Assembly (NCBI RefSeq): GCF_035594125.1
Contig: NC_087152.1
Location: 10,588,501 to 10,652,500 of the forward strand
Direction: 5' to 3'
Origin: Scylla paramamosain
Taxonomy: Eukaryota; Arthropoda; Malacostraca; Decapoda; Portunidae
Length of the DNA: 64,000 nucleotides
In this document: piece after piece, positions 14,660 to 46,459 of the stretch
How positions within the stretch are numbered: the first letter of the stretch is position 1
How the letters are laid out: each line of letters begins with the position of its first letter
The notes under the pieces: generated by a model
Database searches by the model: none
Told to the model about the DNA's origin: nothing
Seen by the model: only the letters and a program-made list of their open reading frames with translations
Position numbers and translations under genes: made by a program

Positions 14660-16740
14660 ACCTCATTATTAATGATGAATATTTCCATAACCAACAAAAA
14701 CTCCCATTTATCAATGACATTTTGCACAATTCATTACATTTTTAGTAGCATGTGCATTATAGGCAATATCTTTGCAAGACTTTACATATGATGTTGTGCA
14801 GAAGATTTTCCTTACCTAATGCCTCACTTGAAGAGATTGAGTTAAGGATATATATTTCTGTTTCTGCAGCTCTTGAGAAAAATCTTGCCCTAACTTAGTC
14901 TAGAGTGTTATGTTTTTCTTTTTTCTTATGTACTTCAAAGTAACCATAATTCCCCCATATTCACTCTCTTTCTAAACAAAAAAGCATTGCATTCTAAAAG
15001 ACACTGCTCTTCAGGGGATAGACTGTCATTTTCTTATTCCTGCAATTGTTGCAACTTCCAATAACATTCCATGCTCTGTATATTCACAACTGAGCAATAA
15101 TACTTCTATTTTTGGAAAGTAAATAGCAAGAAGTAAAAAAAAACTTTCTTAATGTTTTTGTTTTGTATCTATGAAGCTACATTTAAAGCTTATAGCTTTT
15201 ACAGACCATTGGTAAAGGCAACTGCATAGGATGGATGATTATGGATGTTTAAGCTTATGAACACATTTTTAACTGTCCAGTACAAGTAAGGATTGAACAG
15301 TCTTTAGAGCCCTCTCTGCATTATAGTGCCAGAGGCCAGTGGTATGGGAAAGGATATATAGAGGAAATGGCCACCCACCCATGATGCAGGACAACACTTG
15401 ACTCATACAGTACTCAGTACTCATGGGCTGTCAAGTAACAGAGGCAAGGGCATGAAAAGATTGTCTACTCGTCTCATCTTGTCCGGGAAATTAACTTGGT
15501 TGACAGTGGCTGAGTGATTAATATGGAATTTGCATCTGTGATAAACTTTTGGGAAATTTACCTTATAGACTACAGATTCAAGACTGATGTCTTTCTTCTG
15601 TCAAAAGTTATCCTGATATTTTAACCACTGTTTGTATTCCAATGCCTGATGTTTTGATGCATCAAGAAATATATCTAAAGCACAACCATGACAGCAAGCA
15701 GCCAAGTATCAAAAATACCAACAGGAAAATGATAATTACATCAAAGTGCTAATTCTTTAGAAAATTTGTGGAAACAAATAAACATGTAGTACTATTTAAA
15801 TAAATTAATCTAACTGTTGACATGTGCCACATCTCCAGGGCTTTTCCACTGAGCATCAGCCTCCATAAGCATGAGCCTGAAGCTTCTTTCTTGGTTTTCT
15901 CACTTATCAAATAATTTCAACAACATAATTATTGCAAATAGTAAAATATCATTTCATTAGCCTCTACCTTATTTTCTTTTACAATCTCCATGAAAGCTTT
16001 GTTTGAAACTTAACTATCTCTATCCTTGACTTATGCAGTTAATGATACATGCATACTTGTTTCCACAAATTTTTGAAGAATTAATACTTACTTTATATTA
16101 TTATTGTTTTCATGTTGATATTTTACAAAATTAGCTAATGACAAGGCTAATTTTAATTTACAAGCTGAGTGAAAATATTTAGAGAACAAAAATTTGAAGA
16201 AATAACAAAAACATCACAAGTTCAACAATCAGTCGTTTCACCAATATGTGGGAAGCAAGATTGTGGCGTCTGGACCAGCAATAACTATAGCACATTACTG
16301 AGTTGTGTCATATGACAAATGTACCACATAGACATATTTCACTTCATTTTTAATCTTACTTGATTGAAAATTCATCCCTATGTCTTTGCTCTATGTTTCA
16401 GGATAACAGCCTCAGTCACACAAGTAATGTGTAACATGTCTTTCATGACTTTGGACATCATCTTCTTCATACAAATCAATAAAAATTTACATTTCTGACA
16501 TTTCTCATTTTTTGTGGCACTAAGACTCTTAAAGGCACTGGCAATTTTTTTCTTGTGGATAAGCTCTTGCTATTCTGAATTATAAGAATCATGCAGTTAC
16601 TAATGAAACAATGATATATACAACAATATACGTCAGCATTCATGAAATGTCCATGTGTAATGTTAAATATATCCAGTACTGACTTATGTTGGGGTTGATC
16701 CAATTTTTAGGGCACAAATAAACAGTCTTACTGTAACAAG
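14660..16740. other. AT-rich non-coding block
   Basis: No gene, tRNA or repeat is recognised. Short open frames are not supported by motifs. Confidence 0.55.
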
Positions 16741-16749
16741 AACCTTGTA

Positions 16750-16905
16750 AAGTACAGTAACTGATGATGACAATGATGATGGATGATGATGGTGATGATG
16801 AAAATAACAGAAGTACTGATAGTATTTATGATAAAAAATAGTGATGCTGATGATAATGACGATAATAATAACAATGAGGATGATAATAATAATAATGATA
16901 ATAAT

Positions 16906-16977
<72 letters not shown>
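16750..16977. repeat. (GAT)n/(AAT)n trinucleotide region
   Basis: Imperfect GAT repeats (16757-16900) grade into a run of AAT units (about 16900-16977). The Asn, Ile or Leu runs in the six frames are artefacts. Confidence 0.93.
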
Positions 16978-16980
<3 letters not shown>

Positions 16981-17115
16981 GAAGAAAAGCAACACAATAA
17001 TAACAGTAATAACATTGATGACAATAATTTATTTATCTATCTATATATAATTTTTTCCACTCAAAACTCTTTTCAGGGAAGTCTCCATTAATTCCTGTTA
17101 CTGCACACTCTGATT

Positions 17116-17212
17116 CAGTGATTTTCAACCAGGGTTCCATAAGAAATAAATGTATTACAAATCATGGCAATCTGAATTTAAATAATTTATACTGCTTATT
17201 GTTTAAGAACTG

Positions 17213-17301
<89 letters not shown>

Positions 17302-17391
17302 CAAAGTATATGATACAAAAGATAGGAATTCCCTGGAATATGAAATATTCTTTCAAGGGTTCCTTGAGGGTATAAAGGTTGGGAATCACTG
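17116..17391. mobile_element. hAT-type MITE with a (TA)n core
   Basis: The left end CAGTGATTTTCAACC (17116) and the inverted right end CAGTGATTCCCAACC (to 17391) match at 13 of 15 positions and fit the classic hAT end CAGTGRTTCYCAACC. Flanks of 8 bp, CTCTGATT (17108-17115) and CTCTAACC (17392-17399), agree at 5 of 8, and the differences are all transitions, as expected for an old target duplication. A (TA)n array occupies 17217-17299 inside. Confidence 0.75.
17217..17299. repeat. (TA)n microsatellite
   Basis: About 41 units, internal to the hAT-type MITE. Confidence 0.97.
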
Positions 17392-17399
17392 CTCTAACC

Positions 17400-17850
17400 C
17401 TTACATTCTCCCCACACCACTTTCTCTCACATACTCTAGCACTCCACCCTTATCCTCTCATTTCACTAGAGATTTTTGTCTCGCACTCACTGCATCTATC
17501 ACACTCTCTCATCTCCAGATCAAAGGTAACAAAGAAGAAGTGAAAGCTATTTGCAAACAGTACATTAATTTTTCTTTTATTAATTTATTTTTAACCTTGC
17601 CTTCTAAACCCTTAAGGGTGTGGCAGAGATTATTTTTGGTTGCTTGGAGAATACACTCATGCACTCACACCCATCCACACTCATACATGCACACACAAGA
17701 GGGTAGAGTTCCTAGTATTTTACTCCTGCCATAAAGCAAGGTCGCAAGGTCAGCAAGGAAAAGAGAAAAACTGTTTAATGTAGAGTTTGAAAAGAATATG
17801 AAGAAAAGACTAATTCAGAAAAACAGTATAAAATATAAACTGACAGGGAA
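17400..17850. other. Non-coding block
   Basis: Pyrimidine-rich at 17400-17520, otherwise nothing recognised. Confidence 0.5.
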
Positions 17851-17859
17851 TTAATGTAT

Positions 17860-18560
17860 GAAGATAAGAAAGAAAAAGAAATATGATGTGTTGTTACTTG
17901 ACAAGTGTAAAGAGCCAAATTTTTCCAACAGATACATAAATGGAAAGATAAAACAAAGTTAAGTTCAGCTGAAAAAGAATGAGTACCCTACAGACGGAAG
18001 TGAAATACCTGAATAAAAACACTGGGTAAGAGTTTGAAGTGAACTAGAATAAACAATCACAAGGAAGGAGGTGAGAGATGTAAATAATGGAAATCAGAAG
18101 GCTAGATGTGGTGTCAAGATATATTATAAAGGAATGTATATAATTAAGTGTAACTCAAAATCAGTAAAGGTCCTAAAAAGAAGAAACAAACTTAAATGCA
18201 TAAAGCATATTAGCAAAAATGCAAGCATAGAAGAATCACAGACCCGTATCTCTGACCACTAGTCAGTAAGTTTCTGAAAAGTAATTAAATAAAACAATGG
18301 ACAGAAAATAAAAAGAAGAGAAGGGAAAGTAACAGAAAATTATTTAAATTTACATGAGGAAGGTCATGCATCACCAATGACTAAACTTTAACTGGAGAGT
18401 GACAGATATAACACAGGAATGGAATAAGTGAGCAGAGTGCATGAAGTTAGACTTAAGAAAACATTTCACTAGGTCCCACACTGAAGACTATTATGGAAGT
18501 TCAGAAACAATGAAAGATGATAACAGAACTGGGAGACCAATAATGTGACTGTAATTATAA
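17860..18560 (+). pseudogene. Strongly decayed CR1-like RT fragment
   Basis: The plus strand near 17915-17955 reads FSNRYINGKIKQS, which resembles the PKxFxRYINGKxK segment that precedes the RT domain in CR1-like ORFs. Near 18230-18290 a broken reading resembles NYRPVSLTS followed by a KFLKS-like stretch. Near 18350 GRSCITN resembles the GRSCLTN segment. Many stops. Identified only from the order of these short matches. Confidence 0.4.
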
Positions 18561-18827
18561 TGTGTGTCCAAAATGCTTGCCATTTTTTTGTCACTTTTTG
18601 TCACCTAGCACAGCTGTAATAACAAACACAATTAATCAAGGCAGAAAAAATAGATATGATGTTTACCAGCTACAGCATGAGGTACCTTGATATTGCCTAA
18701 TCATGAGTGACCATTAGAAACCAGGAAACACACAAAAGAATAATCATAAAGCTTCAGGTGTGATATTCTCAGCTAAAGCTTCTTATAAATTCCTGAGCAT
18801 TTCACTCAAGTTTCATTTTGCCTAAGT

Positions 18828-20879
<2,052 letters not shown>

Positions 20880-20960
<81 letters not shown>
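20880..20960. repeat. (TA)n microsatellite
   Basis: About 40 units after the duplicated LINE segment. Confidence 0.97.
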
Positions 20961-20963
<3 letters not shown>

Positions 20964-21899
20964 AGGTATATAGAAATACATATCACAAGTTGAAAATTAT
21001 GTGGATGACCCTTCATTTCCTAAACAAAGACATGAAGAAAACTGATTCATCAATAATTGGACCAAACTGGAATATGTTGAAATCGTGTGCCTTCTCATAT
21101 GGAGAAACATAATAAATTAGGGAAAAAAAAAGAATAGCAACCAAGATGGTGCCTGAGCCAGAACACATAACTAAAGGGGAAATATTTGGGAACATGAATC
21201 AGCCAATACTTGAAGGAGGATGAGAGGAAGGAAATTTAATATGATTTAGATATCAATGGTCAAGTTGGAAGAATTACATGGAAAAGATTTACTGTTGTAC
21301 AGGCCAAAGAAAATTAGGAAATAGGATATCTGAGGGAACAAAAGAAATTAAAGTAAAAAAAAAAAGGCAAGATACCTGAATAAGAAAAGTGCAGCCTTCC
21401 TCACAAAAGTATCTGAAATAGGCTGGAACAAGAGGTAAGGGAGGAGTACATATCAACAGCAGGAGACTGGATAAATACAAATATACAGACTGTGAGCTAC
21501 ATAAGGGTAGTTTAGCCCTTGATTGCTGCAACTAGACAAGTACAATTATGCAGATATACCACACAAAGGAGTACAAGACTGCTAATCTACTCCTGCTGGA
21601 CTATGATGACACAACTCTTCAGTTCAAGTCCTAGATTATTGTCTGTTATGCTGGGAAAGGAAAACCATCCAAACTGTTTCCATATGACTGTGGCTTTTAA
21701 ACTCTTAAACTCATTTAACCACTGTACCACTATCACTACTATCATCATCATCATCATTCTTATCACTGTTATTATTAATAGTGGTGGCATTATATTATTA
21801 TTTTTGTAATCATTATTATCATCAATTTCATCACTGTTACTAATATTATTAAAAATCATTATCATCATCACAATAATTTTTCATAAAGAAGTACTCTAT

Positions 21900-21973
<74 letters not shown>

Positions 21974-22480
21974 CTTAACAACAATAATAACAGTATATAA
22001 CTCTTTTATACATTTTATACATTTCCCAAACATGTTGGGTAACATCCTATGAAAATGCAAAATGCAAAAAAAATCCACTTCGATGCAACAAGGAACTGGA
22101 TATATTAGCAGACCAAAACATTAAAGCTTAAAGGAATCTGGACCAGCAACTCACAACTCCTGCTATCTTGAACACATTTGCTAGTACCTATATTGAAATT
22201 TGGCTTATCACATATTGTCTCAGTTATTAAGAAGTTTTGCACACACCATGTATGCATGTTTCTCAACGTAGAATTTCAAACTAAACTTCACAAGTTTCTT
22301 ACAAGTAGCAGAAATTTCAAAGTTCTGAATGCCTAGATCATTAAGAGAAGAGTCAAAAGCAAGATAATATAAAGCAAATAATGGGCATTATAAGTAGATG
22401 GGAGAAGTCACTGAAGTCAAATATAACAACAGCCTTTTACACTATACATACAACACTTAGAGCAGTTGGTAGTCTACCAT
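20961..22480. other. Non-coding block downstream of EEPD1
   Basis: No gene recognised. It holds (ATC)n-like imperfect repeats at 21735-21870 and (TA)n at 21905-21971. A poly-A signal for EEPD1 (TTTATT on this strand) was not found close to its stop codon. Confidence 0.5.
21905..21971. repeat. (TA)n microsatellite
   Basis: About 33 units. Confidence 0.97.
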
Positions 22481-22489
22481 GCTGTTTTC

Positions 22490-22618
22490 TCCAGCTTTAC
22501 GCTGATGAAATGTGTAGGTGGCGAGACAGAAGAGACCACAGTACAGTGGTAAGTCACACTCTTTCTCCAGGACCAGCCAAACGACTCAAACTTTCATCAC
22601 TTATTCCCTAGTATCCTG
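22490..22618 (-). pseudogene. Decayed copy of the EEPD1 terminal exon
   Basis: This stretch aligns with 22850-22998, the last EEPD1 exon, including the intron end TTTGACAG|GATACT against TTTAACAG|GACACT. It has lost about 20 bp in the middle, including the codons for WGWGG and SEHCP. Reading after its acceptor gives a stop at the third codon. It looks like an old tandem exon duplication that decayed. Confidence 0.7.
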
Positions 22619-22834
22619 TCAAATACAAAAAGGAAAATTTGCATCTTGAATTACTCAACAATAAAGTAAGCAGTACACATGTTTTGCTTATATGTGTAAC
22701 CTAACACACATAAAAGATGCTGAAATATACACAGCAAAATTTGTGCTCTTGATTATCACAAGGAATATAATTAGTTAACTGGTTAACATCACAAATAAGT
22801 CAATGTTACCTTGTTACTAAGCTGCTATGTAATT

Positions 22835-39946
<17,112 letters not shown>

Positions 39947-41813
39947 TTTACTTTTGTTTCATAGGAGTTACACCTTACCTAGAATATGTGAAAGATTATT
40001 AATTCTTACTTTGGCTTCCACAATTCAATAAAAGTTCTATAAATTATATATTTGGACAACTATGAATATCCTGTAATTTATATATTTATGCTGTCTGCAC
40101 ATCTATGAAAGTATCTGTTAATATAAGTGCCTCTTATAGGCTGACAAATATTTGGAAGTATCTGAAAACACTGCAGAATAGTCAGTTTACAAAAAATGCA
40201 CCAAAGAGTGAGAGGTATGAGGCTGGCTCTAGATGTGGGCATGATGGGGAGATGACTACAAAGATAACCCTCTGGAGACAAGTGCATGACACACAGGGTG
40301 GCAGTGAGTGGGGGTAGTGCTGCCCTTTTACCACTCAAAGCCTTGCCACAACACACTCACAAACATTCAGAAGTTGGTGTTGCACAGTTCATCTCACATA
40401 TCAGACAATACTTAAATGTGATGATAAATGACGAATGTTAGTGATGAAATATAAGTAAAAATAGGACAGCAAAATTAATGAGAGCAAGATTTACCTACCT
40501 CCAATTCTATTCTGAAGCGTCATAATAAAGCTGTAAGGATGAGTTGTTTTGGTAGGAAATGGTGAAATGTTGTCTTCCTCAGAGTGAAGTTCATCATCTT
40601 TCCATTACTTCTTGCATTATTAACACTATAGATTCTACAAAAGAAATTTTTATTTGAGAAAGGTGGGAATACAATATTTTTCCTATTTGCTTTTGTATAA
40701 GTTTAGTGGAAAATAAAGATATTAAGAACTTCGTCTTGGTTATACTATAAACTACTGTTTCCTATTTTATTTGAAATTCAGTCACATGATAGTGTAAGCA
40801 TCACATAAGTAATAACTTAGTTAGGTTCATATAATCATATACATAAAAAAAAAAAAAACTAAAAGTCATGAGGCATGCACTTTTCAGGAGCTTGCTATTT
40901 GCCACTAATTACAAGAAAAATATATGAATGAAAATACAAATGATCTGTTTGGCCTACCAAAATTCTATGGTCATGGATAATGGCTCACAGAAAGTCAGAA
41001 AAAGGGGCCTAATCGATGTCTCCTTTGTTGCTAACATTGAGTAAATAAATGTATGCTCACATTTATAGAAATCTTTGTCCTTCTAAGCAGTTCCTCATAT
41101 TTCAGTATCAAGGGAGCATCAAACACCACCTATCTCCAGCAGGACTCTGGCAGAAATCTTGAAGGGCGAGACTGTTGCTCAACTATGAAAGATGTGGGTG
41201 TCTTATCTTCCTTATCAACTTGTAACTGCTCATAACACCTTTATCAGTGCTCTAACCTTGATCCACACACTTTTCTCTAATATTTACTTCTCAACATTAT
41301 GCTGTAATTTTCTTCCAATAAAAACCATGTAATGCTTTAGTAGAAACTGTATGGGTAAATAAGGAAATGCTTAAAGTCTCCTTTGACTTGGTCATCTTAA
41401 TGCTCATTCCAGATCTTATCTCATACCACAACAGATTCTATTTTATGCCTGTGTCATTGACATCAATGTTTTCTTTATTCCAAAGTGTTAGCTCTAAAAA
41501 GGGGCCTTATCTGTCTTTGTATGAACTACAGGTTTCATATGCTATAGAGGAGAGTCTGATCACACAGATTTGTCAGACAGGTTAAAGTCAAAAACAGCTT
41601 TTTTATCTAATTGCCTGCCTTTCTGTAACTGATTGTCTTCAATCCCTTACAATCTATAGCAATACTGCAAGTTTTGCAAATTTCCTCTACTTTTGCTGGC
41701 TAGTGTGAGTTATTTAAAATATGTGACCAGGGAATCAGTACAGTTGACAGAACAGATAATGTTTTTAAGGGGCTTCTTTACTTAATAGTGTTATTGACTA
41801 CCTTTTTTCACAG

Positions 41814-41816
<3 letters not shown>

Positions 41817-41904
<88 letters not shown>
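41817..41904. repeat. (TA)n microsatellite
   Basis: About 43 units. Confidence 0.97.
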
Positions 41905-41907
<3 letters not shown>

Positions 41908-42790
41908 TGCTGTTTTGTATGGAGTTTCCTTTTATGGAATATCATTAAATTGTCAGGAAGAGACAATTCTAAATAAATTTCAACATCTACCTGAAAAAAA
42001 ACACAAAATTGTCCTAAAAAAAAAGAAAGAAAGAAAAAAAACAAATTTGAGCAAGATATTTACTTTCAATCAGAAAACTCTCTTCTCTACAAGAGAGAAA
42101 AATAATCTCTAAATACTATGAATTTTCTCTGTCAAATTCAAATATTTGATGCTGTCATAAGTTTGGAAAATATGTAGTACTCGTATGTGCTTACAAATTT
42201 TATAACCATTCTCAGGTTTTAGATTTCACAATTTGGGATAATTACAATGTCCACTTCATCATTTGTGAATGAAAAGTAATAAAAGAAAATAATTTTGAAG
42301 ATTTTTTTTTTCAAACTTTTCAGGCTGAGCCTTTCATAAGTATTGAGGCAATAATACATAGATTTACTCAAGAAAAAATATCATTCTTGTATGCAGTATT
42401 TAGAGATAGCACCCATATTTTTACACACTTTTTTTTCTCATCAGGGTTATTTTCTAGGAACAATGTGGTGATTAGTCATCATCGTATGAGTTTTCTCCAA
42501 GGATAGTGCAGAATTCTTATCAGAATATCATTAGAATCATGAAAACATCATTGAAAGCTCCAAGAATTTCACTGCGGCCTGTTAAGTCTCCACAATCAGA
42601 CAGCCTAAAGTTTGAGAATATGAAACACACATAACTATTCTGTAGGTAACTGAGGAATTCTTTCAAAAATTATTACGTGAATAATTTTCATTCTCTGAGG
42701 CAAGATATATATGACTCCTTTCTGCATCTTTCACTGCCCCATCCCCCAAAAAATCTTATTTCACACAAAGTTTCCAAATCTGTTGGCCAC

Positions 42791-42871
<81 letters not shown>
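42791..42871. repeat. (GA)n microsatellite
   Basis: About 40 units. Confidence 0.97.
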
Positions 42872-42874
<3 letters not shown>

Positions 42875-43372
42875 AGAAGGGAATTAGAATATTACCTATT
42901 GCTATAGATGAATTCTCAGAGGACAAGTCTATTATATTCATGAGCTGCTTACCTTATTGCAACAGTAAACGTACCCTTGCGCTCCTGATTGATCTTCCCT
43001 GATGGAACTCTCTCAGACTAGCTAATAGTGGGTCAAGGTTTTGTACATCCTTTGTTAACTAAGTCCTTCTGTATTCCAATGCTTCCTACTTTCTATAAAA
43101 TCTCTTTTCTTTCAAATCCCAAAAATCTACCCTAGAGTTCATGACACCAGCCAGTAGGCGTAAAAACTCAACATAATAAATAAACACTAAACCAGAGAAT
43201 CCTGTTGGCCACAATTCAGATAAGCCTGTCTCTGCCTTTTTAGTCTGACATGAAAACACGTGTAACATATTGTTAAAACTACTCAGGTACATGTACATGA
43301 TACATACAGTGCCTTTAGGCAGCATTATTTTCCACTAAAAGAAGGAAATTCACTACAAAGAAAAGTTATGTT

Positions 43373-43470
43373 TACCTTCAGTTCGGCGCCCGCCATCTCG
43401 GGTCTCGGCACTCACCTGGCATCCCAGCCCCGAATCCAGATCAGCAGAAGGGCCGTGGTTCTTGGTAAAG
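43373..43470 (-). other. Candidate 5' exon with splice donors
   Basis: On the minus strand two good donors lie close together: GATGCCAG|GTGAGT at 43415 and CTGAAG|GTAAAC at 43373. An ATG between them reads MAGAELK. Local GC content is above its surroundings. It may be an alternative 5' UTR exon of EEPD1 or the start of another transcript. Joined to EEPD1 exon 1, the ATG would not be in the EEPD1 frame. Confidence 0.25.
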
Positions 43471-43574
43471 ACGGTTCTATATAGTTTGTTTTCCCATAAA
43501 AGAAAAAAAAATAAATATAAAGAACAAAATAGAAAAAAAAGTGTAAGAATAAGAAAACAGTTGACACTACTATT

Positions 43575-43770
43575 CACCTCACATACCACGGCGCCAATGA
43601 ACCTTGATCTAGCTTCCTTGCTCTGACAGAACAAGGAAACTTGGCTCTTAAAGTTCTTTGGCTGGAACATTAGGAGAAATATAAATAATAAAACAAGAAA
43701 AGAAATATCATAAGTATATCACACAGCGCCAATGAGTCTTGATCTAGCTTCCTTGGCACTAATGGAACCG
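43575..43770. repeat. Imperfect direct repeat of about 45 bp
   Basis: GCGCCAATGA followed by TTGATCTAGCTTCCTTG occurs at about 43590-43620 and again at about 43727-43757, with 137 bp spacing. A weaker third similarity (TTTCTTTGGCACTGATAGAA) lies near 43828. Confidence 0.6.
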
Positions 43771-43975
43771 AAGAATGGATGGATCACATGATCACACCCT
43801 TCAAGGCAACAAGTGTATTGTGTAAGTTTCTTTGGCACTGATAGAACATGATCATCATACCCACGACATCAACTACACAATAAGATAATGGCCGTAAAAC
43901 AAGACATAAAGGGGTAACCTTAAAAAAAATCTTAAACTCACGATGGAAAAGTAGCTTATGGACATAATGAGATGA

Positions 43976-43977
<2 letters not shown>

Positions 43978-44069
<92 letters not shown>
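43978..44069. repeat. Compound (CT)n(TG)n microsatellite
   Basis: (TC)n at 43978-44022 passes directly into (TG)n to 44069. Confidence 0.96.
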
Positions 44070-44072
<3 letters not shown>

Positions 44073-44399
44073 CTCAAATTATTGAATACAACAATATCTC
44101 TTTTAGCCTGAACACTTGCAAGCGTGATCGTCAACAGATGCGATGTCAATTTGCCTGGTGTTGAGCCTCCTGCTAAACTTTGTATCTCTTCCATGTGAAA
44201 GAAGCCTTCAAAGACATGCAGGAAATAAAAAGGGAAATCATGCGGTTTTTTTTTTTTTTGTCTCAGATGGAATAAACAAATAGGATGAACCGGAAATAAA
44301 ATAGTAATGGTAGGTGGAGAGGACAGATAAATAAATAGATTGATTTTAGTTGGCATAGACTAATAATACCGCAGAGCTTTCTGTCCATGAACGACTGTT

Positions 44400-45185
44400 T
44401 CGCACATGTTTAGTTACTATAACTATCATCTGGAAATACATGTAATTTATAAGTAATTACCTAATTACTTCTAATAACTTATTTCGGTGTAATTATAATA
44501 TATTTTCAGAAAAAAAAGGAAAAGGAAAAATGTGAGGTCATTTACCTACCCGCGCCGAGAATACTATAATACTGGAAAAAAATAAATTACAGCGGTGGCA
44601 TGACAATTAAGCAGCATCGAAATTTTTTTTTCTTTTTAATTACAAAAGGTATTAATCTTTTACTTTCATCTAATCGGGTGCATGTTACATTCACTTTTTA
44701 TATTGGAATGTTCCAAGAGCATTTCCAGTCATGATGATTTTTGTGTATCTACAGTCTTTTCAAGTAATTTCAAGGGAAAGAGAAGACCTGGGATATGTGC
44801 TATAACCAGGCACCGCTGATCTCGTCTTGATGTGAATACTGACCTGTCAGCACTGAGTTGCCAAACCTGCTCCTATCTCTCATAGGTACGTATCCTCTTT
44901 GCGATAAAGATAAGAGCCAGTTCTGCTGCAGTCTTCTTGATGCTTTAAGGTGCTGTCCTCCCACGAGAGTCTACGCGTCCCTTGGGATGTCTCTGCTGAA
45001 GGATTGGGTGACTTGGGTTCACTAAGAGGGGAAAAATTTCACGCTCGAAAATTGACGGGATAATTTTGTTTTTGAAGCAGAAGTTCATTGTAAGAGAAAT
45101 ACATTTTACAAGGTTTACATTTGCAGGCATCTTCGTGACCTGTTTATCCAGACACTCCAACAGATCCGCGTTTGAGGCCGAAAAG
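44400..45185. other. Non-coding block
   Basis: No gene or repeat recognised. Confidence 0.45.
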
Positions 45186-45194
45186 CACACACAA

Positions 45195-45455
45195 AACCAA
45201 AGTTAGTCGTACTGACTAACTTTTCTTAGTAAAACCCATGGGGTCTAGAATGAGTGGCAGCATTAGTCACAGTGACTAACATAATGTTAGTCAATTTGTG
45301 ACTAACTGAGCACTCAACCTGAGTATGGTCTTACTCAAATATATCTGACTAATGCCTTCGTACTGTTCACTGCTTCTGCTAACCACATTAGTAAAGTGGT
45401 TAGTTAAGGTTAGTCAATTAAATGACTAATTAGTTAGTCTTTCTTAGGCAGATGA
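45195..45455. mobile_element. Possible MITE rich in GTTAGTC/GACTAAC words
   Basis: About a dozen GTTAGT or ACTAAC words on both strands within 260 bp, several paired as short palindromes (for example CATTAGTCACAGTGACTAAC). The edges read AGTTAGTCGTACTGACTAAC on the left and TTAGTTAGTCTTTCTTAG on the right. Foldback capacity is high. No standard end motif or target duplication identified. Confidence 0.4.
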
Positions 45456-45479
45456 TGAATCATTAGTACCTTTAATACT

Positions 45480-46300
45480 AGCAGCTAGCTACTGCTGTCT
45501 CAAGGTTAGGGAAAGAATAGGTAATAAATTCAATACATTCATATACAATTAAATGTTCCCTCCATTTCATTGCATTAAAAAAAAAATAAAATAAAATAAA
45601 CACTATAATTTTTATCATCTATAGTATAATATGCTTTTCACTTGAACATTTAACAGAAAGCTCCCCTCAAAACTGTAATGATATATAAAACAGATGTAAA
45701 AAATAAACTCCATTAGTAACACTTCATCCTAGCATGAGAAAAAAAAAAAAAAGCAACACAAAAACAACCTCTTTTGACAAGCCATTAAGTAAATAATACA
45801 CATTTGTGAGTATTAATCACTAAAACTTGCAATGTGGAAAAGAAAGTAAGCATCTCTTAAGATATGAATATTAAACCTTCCTCCCATTCATAAACTAAAG
45901 GAAAAAATATGTAAGTAAAGTTAACATAAATTAAATGTAAGGAGTTACAGACCCTGTAAAGAATTAATTAATTAGTCCACTGCTAATCATTATATCACAG
46001 TACTTTTAAGAAACTTAGGGAAACAACCAGTGCAAAAATAGACATTTAACCTTATTTGTACAAGCTTTTAACCCAGATCATATCCATATGTCACCATTAA
46101 TCCTTTAAAGCCACACAAAAAAAGAAAATGAGTATTTCTATGGGATATACTAACTAAACAAATCTACAGAAATGCTCAGAAATGCTTCACGTATCACTTG
46201 CAATAACATAGAGAAATAAAAAAAAAAAGTTAAAAATGCATTAAAAAATAAAAAAATAAAAATATATGCATCATATGGTACATGAAGAATACTTCCCAAT
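45480..46300. other. A-rich non-coding block
   Basis: No gene recognised; many A runs. Confidence 0.5.
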
Positions 46301-46301
46301 T

Positions 46302-46302
<1 letters not shown>

Positions 46303-46368
<66 letters not shown>
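46303..46368. repeat. (GA)n microsatellite
   Basis: About 33 units. Confidence 0.97.
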
Positions 46369-46370
<2 letters not shown>

Positions 46371-46379
46371 TCTACTCTC

Positions 46380-46450
46380 CATTCATTCGAGTCCCGAATC
46401 CTTGATGACGTCACAGGCGAGGTGCCGGCGCCCCGCTGCCATACGTACGT
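46380..46450. promoter_or_regulatory. CpG-rich patch with a full CRE palindrome
   Basis: TGACGTCA at 46406-46413 is the consensus CREB/ATF site. It sits in a GC-rich island (GAGGTGCCGGCGCCCCGCTG) within AT-rich DNA. It could be a distal regulatory element or an alternative promoter for the minus-strand gene. Function is inferred only. Confidence 0.35.
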
Positions 46451-46459
46451 AACGTATTT

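Larger units (their letters stand above)
39984..43370. other. Upstream region of EEPD1, mostly non-coding
   Basis: The only splice-like hint is a 32 nt candidate 5' UTR exon on the minus strand at 40499-40530 (acceptor ATCCTTACAG, donor GAG|GTAGGT). (TA)n lies at 41817-41904 and (GA)n at 42791-42871. Nothing else recognised. Confidence 0.35.
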
